Source of the DNA: an uncultured Candidatus Saccharibacteria bacterium | GTDB taxonomy: Bacteria; Patescibacteria; Saccharimonadia; Saccharimonadales; UBA4665 | Length of the DNA: 18,674 nt | NCBI GenBank assembly: GCA_903925195.1 | Contig: CAIYEO010000003.1 | Coordinates: 1 to 18,674 of the forward strand | Reading direction: 5' to 3' | Shown: positions 13,738 to 18,674 of the stretch, piece by piece | How the letters are laid out: the number at the start of each line of letters is the position of its first letter | Numbering within the stretch: position 1 is the stretch's first letter | Position numbers and translations under genes: made by a program | Notes under the pieces: model-generated | Told to the model about the DNA's origin: nothing | The model's input: the letters and a program-made list of their open reading frames with translations, nothing else | The model's database searches: none

Positions 13738-15768
13738 TTAAGCCGCCACCGGATTAGCTAATACGGTTGCTAGGGCTCCATTGATGTGTCCCAGATCTGT
13801 ATAGGTTATCATCTGTCCTCCAGGTCCTGGAACCAAGACTTTAAGAATTGCACCTAGGCCGTTTGATTGGCCATTGCCTATGAATTGAATACCTTGAGGG
13901 TTATTAAGAATTCGGTTTGTTAAAATACTAGGATCAGAAATATTTGTATGAAGGTTTTGCATTCCAAAATCCCAAGGTAATTTATCTCCATCAACTGGTA
14001 CAATATTGATAACTTTTGGACCGTCGACGCCACCGCCACCGCCACCTTGACCACCGCCACCGTGACCACCGCCACCTTGACCACCGCCACCGTGATGGCT
14101 TACTACTCCATGATGATTCAAAAGATCAACCATCTTGCCCACTAATGGAGCCGCTATCATAACGGTAGATAGGGCAACGGCTGAACGTTTACTTCTTTTT
14201 CTAGTTGTAGACTCTCTTCTGGATAGTGCGAAGTAATCTTCTAATGTCTGCATATTTTCTGGTGTCATTCGCCTATCTGCAATATATTCACCAATACCGC
14301 GGGCTAAAGTATATGATCCATATCCTCTAAGCGCAGCCGATCCAGCAGTTGCTAGAGCCAATAATGGAGCATTAAATGTTGCTGCGCCAACAACTCCGGC
14401 TGCTGCCAATCCAAGTCCTACTGCAATTCTACTTTTAGGGTGAGTTCTCAAGAACTCATTAAACCTAGCTAACCTTGGATGAGCCTCTTCTTTTTCTCTG
14501 AGCATAGCCTGCTGTACTCGGTCATGTAATGAAGTAATATCTTCAATCTCGAAAGCAGCTCTTTCAGCTTCACGTCTTGCTGCAACTTCGTTAAATAAAC
14601 CATTGTTTAATTCATGGTTAGCTAGCGTCGCAACAAGTTGAGCAATATCTCTATCAAAGTTTTCAGTACTTGCTCCTTGATCTCTTGCTTCTGCTCTACC
14701 TTCAATAGCTTCTTGTAATCTCGTACTAAATCCATCAATTTCAGCTTGATTGGCTGCTTGAGCTCTTTCTAAATCTTGATCTGCACCATACTGCTGGGCA
14801 GCATGTGCTTCTAAGAATTCAGCCCTTGCCCTAGCTAAGTTAGTCTCTGCGTTAGTCAAAAGCTCTCTAGAGTCTCGACCCGCTAAAAATCTTTCAGCTC
14901 TTCTCTTGGCATGAGCTAAATCTGCAATAGCATCTTCATATGCTGCTTCAGCTCGTTGATAGTCTATAATCTCAGGTGCATTTTCTTGAACTGCTGGGGG
15001 TATTTCACCACCACCTCTTTCACCGCCACCGCCACCGCCACCGCCATGCTCTGGTGTATTTTGATCATCGCCATCGCTTAAAGGAGGGTCTAAATTACCC
15101 CAATCGAAAAAGTCATCAGTAGTTCCAGGAGGATCATTATTGGGATTATTTGTTCTATCTACTACTTCTGGCGGATTCGTATCAATAGCATTATCTTCAA
15201 TAGGAGTTTCTTGAACATTATCTCTGATTAGGTCCTGATTAGCAGCAATTTGTTCCATTTCATGCTGAGACATGAATTGACCATTTTTATTGTGATTTTC
15301 TGGATTATGACTATCCGAAATGTGACCTCTACCCATAGAATCAACATTAACTAAGTCATCAATAGAACTTGGATCAAGTTTTTCTGAGTTAGACATAACA
15401 GTTGACGGAGCTAATTTAGGATCTTCAGTCAAAGGTGATGAAGATGATTCTAGCGGATTCATATCTTCCGATGGATCTATTAATTCAGGAGCAAATTGAG
15501 GTCTCAAAATAGCAGAATCTGGAACGATTGGTACACCTTCTTGAGAATCATCTTGCTGTGCTGGAAAAGGGATAATTTCAGCACCATCTGTTACACCAGA
15601 ATTTTCACCTGTTTTATAGCTCATATCCGCATCCTGATCATAAAGAACTGGTCCTTGAGTTGTTTCAGGAGTTGGTTTAGGGCCGGGAAATTGAATTATT
15701 TCCGCTTGATGAGCACTAGGACTCATATTGTTTACTGGATTGTTGTAGTTCGTTGCTGTTTCTGCCAT
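13738..15768 (-). CDS. 676-residue hypothetical: disordered N-terminus, coiled coil, membrane hairpin, Gly/His linker and C-terminal domain
   Basis: No family recognised. Residues 1-240 are acidic, P/S/N-rich and likely disordered, with a repeated short motif AEIIQFP (22-28) and AEIIPFP (63-69). A Gly run (242-249) leads to an Ala/Glu/Arg-rich coiled coil, about 267-435, rich in AEAAYEDA-like heptads. Two hydrophobic stretches follow: about 448-482 (Gly/Ala-rich, possibly a hairpin) and 528-550, separated by a basic loop RKRSKR. A GGGGQ/GGGGH linker (559-580) precedes a compact 95-residue C-terminal domain with DGDKLPWDF (593-601) and a regular alpha/beta look. A membrane-tethered scaffold exposing the C-terminal domain is plausible. 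It has no classical N-terminal signal peptide. Strong promoter upstream; the 119-residue acidic gene follows. Confidence 0.65.
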   Translation of the reverse strand: MAETATNYNNPVNNMSPSAHQAEIIQFPGPKPTPETTQGPVLYDQDADMSYKTGENSGVTDGAEIIPFPAQQDDSQEGVPIVPDSAILRPQFAPELIDPSEDMNPLESSSSPLTEDPKLAPSTVMSNSEKLDPSSIDDLVNVDSMGRGHISDSHNPENHNKNGQFMSQHEMEQIAANQDLIRDNVQETPIEDNAIDTNPPEVVDRTNNPNNDPPGTTDDFFDWGNLDPPLSDGDDQNTPEHGGGGGGGGERGGGEIPPAVQENAPEIIDYQRAEAAYEDAIADLAHAKRRAERFLAGRDSRELLTNAETNLARARAEFLEAHAAQQYGADQDLERAQAANQAEIDGFSTRLQEAIEGRAEARDQGASTENFDRDIAQLVATLANHELNNGLFNEVAARREAERAAFEIEDITSLHDRVQQAMLREKEEAHPRLARFNEFLRTHPKSRIAVGLGLAAAGVVGAATFNAPLLALATAGSAALRGYGSYTLARGIGEYIADRRMTPENMQTLEDYFALSRRESTTRKRSKRSAVALSTVMIAAPLVGKMVDLLNHHGVVSHHGGGGQGGGGHGGGGQGGGGGGVDGPKVINIVPVDGDKLPWDFGMQNLHTNISDPSILTNRILNNPQGIQFIGNGQSNGLGAILKVLVPGPGGQMITYTDLGHINGALATVLANPVAA
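14033..14095. repeat. Tandem 30-bp minisatellite encoding the Gly/Gln/His linker
   Basis: A 25-base stretch at 14041-14065 recurs exactly at 14071-14095 (period 30, itself two 15-base GGGGQ/GGGGH units). It is followed by irregular GCCACC repeats toward 14033. Such arrays slip easily, so linker length may vary between strains. Confidence 0.75.
15021..15046. repeat. CCGCCA-type triplet repeat encoding a polyglycine run
   Basis: Tandem GCCACC units encode the eight-glycine run at residues 242-249 of the 676-residue protein, separating the disordered region from the coiled coil. It is a second slip-prone site in the same gene. Confidence 0.7.
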
Positions 15769-15793
15769 TTGTTTTTAATTCTTTCTTAATAAT

Positions 15794-15822
15794 AATATAT
15801 AAAAAAAAAATTATTAAGTCAA
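15794..15822 (-). promoter_or_regulatory. Promoter of the 676/119-residue gene pair
   Basis: Minus strand: TTGACT (15822 to 15817), exactly 17 nt, TATATT (15799 to 15794). The spacer contains a run of ten T. Predicted start is near 15787, giving a leader of about 19 bases with only a weak AAGAAAG before the ATG at 15768. Confidence 0.65.
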
Positions 15823-15834
15823 AACTTTAATGCT
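15801..15834 (-). terminator. Possible intrinsic terminator of the HxlR gene, overlapping the next promoter
   Basis: Downstream of the HxlR stop on the minus strand, ATTAAAG and CTTAAT can pair as a weak A/T stem with one bulged A, directly followed by AA and ten T. The T-run coincides with the promoter spacer of the next gene, so termination and initiation would share the same bases. Confidence 0.35.
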
Positions 15835-15840
15835 TATTAA

Positions 15841-16185
15841 TCAAAGGTTTGCAAGATCAGAGTTATGGTATTTTTTGCCCCAGTTAGCCATTTGTCTTAA
15901 TATAGGCACCAAATCTCTGCCTTTATTTGTCAATTCGTAATCTGTTCTAGGAGGAACTTCTTTGTGGCAGGTCCTTGTAAGAATATTATGTTTCTCTAGG
16001 TCATCAAGTCTTTTAGATAAGGTTTTCGGGCTTATTCCTGTTAATGATCGTTCTAGTTCGGTGAATCTTTTTTTTCCGCCATATAAATCTCTCAGTATTA
16101 AGCCAGTCCATTTACTGCCAATTATCTCAATGGCGGAAGCTATACAGCCAGAATGTGGTTCAAGTTTTTGATTTATTAATTTCAT
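15841..16185 (-). CDS. HxlR-family (MarR/DUF24-type) winged-helix transcriptional regulator
   Basis: 114 residues, the standard size of HxlR regulators. The family core is plain: HSGCIASAIEIIGSKWTGLILRDLYGGKKRFTELERSLTGISPKTLSKRLDDLEKHNILTRTCHKEVPPRTDYELTNKGRDL. An N-terminal Cys14 precedes the recognition fold, as in the thiol-sensing members YodB, CatR and HypR, where it reacts with quinones or oxidants. A second Cys (about residue 75) lies before the wing. It is divergent from an FMN reductase with 73 bases between starts. Its start codon overlaps an inverted repeat that could be its operator, suggesting autoregulation. Ends at TGA. The redox-sensing role is inferred from the Cys and the neighbour. 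Confidence 0.9.
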   Translation of the reverse strand: MKLINQKLEPHSGCIASAIEIIGSKWTGLILRDLYGGKKRFTELERSLTGISPKTLSKRLDDLEKHNILTRTCHKEVPPRTDYELTNKGRDLVPILRQMANWGKKYHNSDLANL

Positions 16186-16204
16186 ACTTTATTTTGTATA
16201 GTAT
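16184..16204. promoter_or_regulatory. Inverted repeat ATACT-N11-AGTAT, candidate HxlR operator
   Basis: Arms at 16184-16188 and 16200-16204 flank 11 bases. It overlaps the HxlR start codon and -10 (TACTAT 16203 to 16198, or TATACA 16200 to 16195) and also the -35 (TTGTAT, 16194-16199) of the divergent FMN reductase gene. One bound dimer could thus repress both genes. Confidence 0.45.
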
Positions 16205-16222
16205 TGGCCTTATTATTAATAT
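16194..16222 (+). promoter_or_regulatory. Probable promoter of the FMN reductase gene
   Basis: TTGTAT (16194-16199), 17 nt, TAATAT (16217-16222). AAAGGG (16248-16253) lies five bases before the ATG at 16259, so this gene has a normal leader. Only a moderate consensus match. Confidence 0.4.
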
Positions 16223-16227
16223 ACCAA
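16198..16227 (-). promoter_or_regulatory. Probable promoter of the HxlR gene
   Basis: Minus strand: TTGGTA (16227 to 16222), 18 nt, TACTAT (16203 to 16198). Transcription would start within a few bases of the ATG at 16185, giving a very short or absent leader. It interleaves with the divergent promoter. Confidence 0.4.
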
Positions 16228-16258
16228 GTTTAGCACCAATTAAAATGAAAGGGAAAAT

Positions 16259-16843
16259 ATGAAATTACAAGTTATCGTAGGAAGCACAAGGGAAGGAAGA
16301 AAATCATTACAATTTTCTAAATGGATTGCAAATACCGCTAAGGAGAATAAGAATTTAGAGGTTGAAATAGTAGATCTTATAGATTACGATCTGCCAATGT
16401 TTAATGAGGCTGTTTCTCCAAGATATAACCCAGAAAGAAAAGTTGAAGGTGACGTTAAGAAATTTTTAGACAAAATTGCTGAAGCTGATGCTTATGTGTT
16501 TGTAACACCCGAATACAATCACTCTTTATCTGGAGTTCTCAAGAATGCATTAGACTACACAGGTTACGAACTAAATAAAAAACCTGCTGCTACTGCAACT
16601 CATGGTAGTGTTGGTGGTGCAAGGGCTGCCGAACATCTAAAAATGATTCTTTCTGAGTGTCGAGCGGTGATAGTTCCAATAAACTTACACTTTAACCACT
16701 TTATTAATGGAAATATTGATGAAGAAGGTAATCTTATTAAAGAAATGAAGGAATTGCAGTATGGTCCTCATACTACAGTAAACACAATGCTAGGTGAACT
16801 TGTTTGGTATGCAGAAGCTTTAAAAAACGCTCGAGAACAATAA
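16259..16843 (+). CDS. NADPH-dependent FMN reductase / flavodoxin-fold quinone or azo reductase
   Basis: 194-residue flavoprotein of the NADPH-dependent FMN reductase family. It opens LQVIVGSTREGRKSLQFSKW, where GSTREGR is the FMN-phosphate loop. The isoalloxazine-contacting motif is YVFVTPEYNHSLSGVLKNALDY (about 80-101). It then has HGSVGGARAAEHLKMIL. These enzymes reduce flavins, quinones or azo dyes using NAD(P)H. Divergent location from an HxlR regulator with an N-terminal Cys suggests induction by electrophiles or quinones, as B. subtilis YodB controls azoR1. Clear AAAGGG ribosome binding site. Its TAA is three bases from the stop of the converging glucosaminidase gene. Confidence 0.9.
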   Translation: MKLQVIVGSTREGRKSLQFSKWIANTAKENKNLEVEIVDLIDYDLPMFNEAVSPRYNPERKVEGDVKKFLDKIAEADAYVFVTPEYNHSLSGVLKNALDYTGYELNKKPAATATHGSVGGARAAEHLKMILSECRAVIVPINLHFNHFINGNIDEEGNLIKEMKELQYGPHTTVNTMLGELVWYAEALKNAREQ

Positions 16844-16846
16844 TTC

Positions 16847-17692
16847 TTAATTAGCTACTTTAGAAATATTTTCTTGTTTCAGCTTGGCGGTGAAGTGATT
16901 TATTATATTCACAATCGTTTCATCCTCGGCAATGCCAGCTATTTCATTAGCTGGAGTATCTGATGTTGAATAATGAACAAAAACATCATGAACTGTTGTT
17001 CCTCCACCATACCATTTACCATTTTCTTTGAGATAATCTGTACTTAATAAATTTGTGTAATAGTCCAGACAATCTTTTGTGCTTTTAAAAGTGAAGGCAT
17101 GATTGGGATCAGTTGTATATGCACCAAGTCCCCAGAAATTATTTCTGGTTTTGGCAAATTCTGACTTACCCCAATTACTTTCAACGGCCATATGTGACAG
17201 CATAAATAGACCATTTATATTTGTATTTTGTTCTGCGTCATAGATTGCTTGGCCTACACCTGCTAAATCTGTTCCATTTACCATATAATCGTAGTCGTTA
17301 GCTTTAAATCCTGACTTACCAACAACATCCGAGCTAATATTCCAGATTTCAAATCCTTTTGGGGTATTTTTGTCTGGAATAGTGAAAGTTTCAGGTTGCA
17401 CTTCGCTAGTCTGAATCTTTTCACTCGGAGATTTATCCGCCGACAAGGTAATTGAATTATGGGAAGCTATAGGCGCACTATTGAACTCACCAGTAGTTGA
17501 GGCCAACCCGGTTAAACTTCCTATGCCTGCTATGGTGGTAACAGCAACTTTTCCTCCATGCCTTTTCGTTAAATCAAGGGCATCGGCAAATTTATTATTA
17601 CCTAAATCGTTAACAGCTTGCCTATGAGCGTTAACAGCTTCTAGAATTTCTTCATGACTAGGTGTCGAGGTGGTTCGTTTTATTTCATCCAT
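16847..17692 (-). CDS. Membrane-anchored glucosaminidase-domain peptidoglycan hydrolase
   Basis: 281 residues. A cytoplasmic-type charged N-terminus (1-46) is followed by one hydrophobic stretch, KVAVTTIAGIGSLTGLA (48-64), likely a signal anchor. A Ser/Thr/Pro-rich stalk (about 66-112) leads to a C-terminal glucosaminidase (PF01832/GH73-like) domain. The core NGLFMLSHMAVESNWGKSEFAKTRNNFWGLGAY carries the expected general-acid Glu171, with the typical N(F/L)xG(I/L)G-like motif after it. It should cleave N-acetylglucosaminyl bonds in peptidoglycan outside the membrane. AGGT lies nine bases before the ATG. It is 21 bases downstream of the LysM/lysozyme gene, so the two hydrolases form one transcription unit. 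The substrate wall, own or host, cannot be told. Confidence 0.82.
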   Translation of the reverse strand: MDEIKRTTSTPSHEEILEAVNAHRQAVNDLGNNKFADALDLTKRHGGKVAVTTIAGIGSLTGLASTTGEFNSAPIASHNSITLSADKSPSEKIQTSEVQPETFTIPDKNTPKGFEIWNISSDVVGKSGFKANDYDYMVNGTDLAGVGQAIYDAEQNTNINGLFMLSHMAVESNWGKSEFAKTRNNFWGLGAYTTDPNHAFTFKSTKDCLDYYTNLLSTDYLKENGKWYGGGTTVHDVFVHYSTSDTPANEIAGIAEDETIVNIINHFTAKLKQENISKVAN

Positions 17693-17713
17693 AAAATACT
17701 ACCTAGTTTTATA

Positions 17714-18674
17714 TTATCTAGGAATACCTGTTGGTTCTGAGGACTGTCCACTAGGTCTTACGGTTGTATCGGCTTGAGCGGGGATAGTGTTATTTTGTGA
17801 GAACTGGTCAAAGAATCCTCTAGCGAACTTCTCTCTAACAGGAGCATCAGCAAGAGTAGCTGGACGTTCATACAGTTTTTCGAATATAGCAGCTGCATCT
17901 TCAGGGGAAATATCTGGGTTCTTTAACTGAGTCAAAAGATAGGAACCATTAATTTGTCCTATAACGAAGTCAATTTGAACTAAAGGATCATTTGGATTTT
18001 TTCCTTCTGCCCTAGACGGATCAATTAACTTTGAAGAAGGAGTGAACTGAAATTCTCCCCAACCAACGTTTGAATCATGGATTTGTGCTTGCGTTAAGCT
18101 TTCTGCAGGGGTCACCGTACCATCTGTAGAACCTTGAAGTCTTTCTGGTTGATTATTTGATTCGGCTCTAGCATTTCCTAGCACGCCAGCGGCACCACCA
18201 GGGCTTAAGCCATATTTGCTAATCAGATAATTATATTGGTCTCCAATTGAAGCCATTTTTTCAGGACTTTGATTGATTGTTGCTGGTGCTATCTCTGGAG
18301 TGCTAGGAGCTACAGGTGTTTGTTCAATTGCTGGTGCTACCTCAGGAGCTGGAGCAGGGGTATAACCTGTAGAATTACCTGGAATTTCTATCTGTTGACC
18401 AGTTGTAATTGCATCGAAGTCATGCATTGGGTTAGCCGCTTCAACATCACCCAAACTAACACCACTATTAGATGCTATTCCTGATAATGTATCACCAGCC
18501 TGAACAGTAACTTCACTGGTTGTTGTGGCTGTGTTACCTGAAGCATTAGATGCTCCTGGAATTTCTATCTGTTGACCAGTTGTAATTGCATCGAAGTCAT
18601 GCATTGGGTTAGCCGCTTCAACATCACCCAAACTAACACCACTATTAGATGCTATTCCTGATAATGTATCACCA
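17714..18674 (-). CDS. LysM-repeat protein with phage-tail-lysozyme-like domain (5' end outside window)
   Basis: The frame is open at the window edge, so the N-terminus, any signal peptide and possibly further repeats are missing. The visible protein begins inside a LysM module (GDTLSGIASNSGVSLGDVE...GQQIEIPG) and contains one further complete copy at 18380-18505. A Pro/Ala linker (PAPAPEVAPAIEQ...) follows. Then comes a domain of about 150 residues (17798-18250) with YNYLISKYGLSPGGAAGVLGNARAESNN and GWGEFQFTP. This resembles the phage tail lysozyme family PF18013, and the Glu of ARAES is the likely catalytic acid. LysM binds N-acetylglucosamine-containing glycans. The C-terminal tail is Ser/Thr/Pro-rich. 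The glucosaminidase gene follows by 21 bases. Confidence 0.82.
   Translation of the reverse strand, partial: GDTLSGIASNSGVSLGDVEAANPMHDFDAITTGQQIEIPGASNASGNTATTTSEVTVQAGDTLSGIASNSGVSLGDVEAANPMHDFDAITTGQQIEIPGNSTGYTPAPAPEVAPAIEQTPVAPSTPEIAPATINQSPEKMASIGDQYNYLISKYGLSPGGAAGVLGNARAESNNQPERLQGSTDGTVTPAESLTQAQIHDSNVGWGEFQFTPSSKLIDPSRAEGKNPNDPLVQIDFVIGQINGSYLLTQLKNPDISPEDAAAIFEKLYERPATLADAPVREKFARGFFDQFSQNNTIPAQADTTVRPSGQSSEPTGIPR
18378..18674. repeat. Direct repeat of 120 identical bases, period 177 bp, in the LysM region
   Basis: Bases 18378-18497 and 18555-18674 are identical over 120 positions, and the second copy runs off the window. The period of 177 bases equals 59 codons, one LysM module plus linker, while the linkers between differ (GNSTGY versus GASNASGN). 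Identity at silent sites implies a recent duplication or ongoing homogenisation. More copies may lie beyond the edge. Confidence 0.9.

Noticed and set aside
14033..14095. CRISPR array from regularly spaced short repeats
   Set aside because: The units are contiguous 15/30-base in-frame codon repeats for Gly-rich sequence without unique spacers.
15496..15789. 97-codon plus-strand ORF opposite the N-terminus of the 676-residue gene
   Set aside because: Trp/Cys/Arg-rich mirror translation with no SD or promoter. The minus-strand gene has a strong promoter and the adjoining SD-led partner.
17714..18674. Prophage remnant suggested by the phage-tail-lysozyme-like domain
   Set aside because: No phage structural, integrase or packaging genes are visible, and the domain is fused to LysM modules and paired with a cellular glucosaminidase.

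Overview
This AT-rich window reads like a chromosome segment of a small-genome Candidate Phyla Radiation bacterium, most likely a Saccharibacterium (TM7). The case rests on context. There are compact single-copy housekeeping genes and very short gaps. There are several leaderless-looking starts. An apparently cell-wall-active gene set sits next to long, lineage-style hypothetical proteins rich in Pro/Ser/Gly. TGA appears to be a normal stop: it is absent inside the long genes and ends the HxlR gene at a natural C-terminus. That argues against the UGA-Gly code of Gracilibacteria and Absconditabacteria. The phylum assignment is inference.

Layout. 1-2913 (minus): valS (3' part off the window) and tsaD, each with its own start region. 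3108-5731: an accessory-looking block between two housekeeping blocks. It holds an FAD-dependent oxidoreductase, a divergent 73-residue unknown ORF followed by a GNAT acetyltransferase, and an N-terminal fragment of an amidinotransferase/dimethylargininase-family gene. 5768-7800: groES-groEL with a strong promoter and a CIRCE-like operator. 7810-8433 (minus): a hypothetical protein with a disordered N-terminus. 8525-11995 (plus): PGI/PMI sugar isomerase, a DUF1361 membrane protein and argS. 12053-13353 (plus): mscL-msrB-msrA, a stress cluster pairing an osmotic valve with methionine-sulfoxide repair. 13361-15768 (minus): a 676-residue low-complexity/coiled-coil/membrane-hairpin protein and a 119-residue acidic helical partner. 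15841-16843: an HxlR-type repressor divergent from an NADPH-dependent FMN reductase, resembling a thiol/quinone-responsive redox switch. 16847-18674 (minus): two peptidoglycan hydrolases, a LysM plus phage-tail-lysozyme-like protein (5' end off the window) and a membrane-anchored glucosaminidase.

At least five genes have a -10 hexamer ending only 8-9 bases before the start codon, which predicts leaderless mRNAs. Others (groES, groEL, mscL, msrA, the 119-residue gene) have good Shine-Dalgarno sequences, so both initiation modes seem to be used. The strongest candidates for undescribed biology are the 676/119-residue gene pair, and the tandem wall hydrolases with a LysM duplication that is identical at the nucleotide level.
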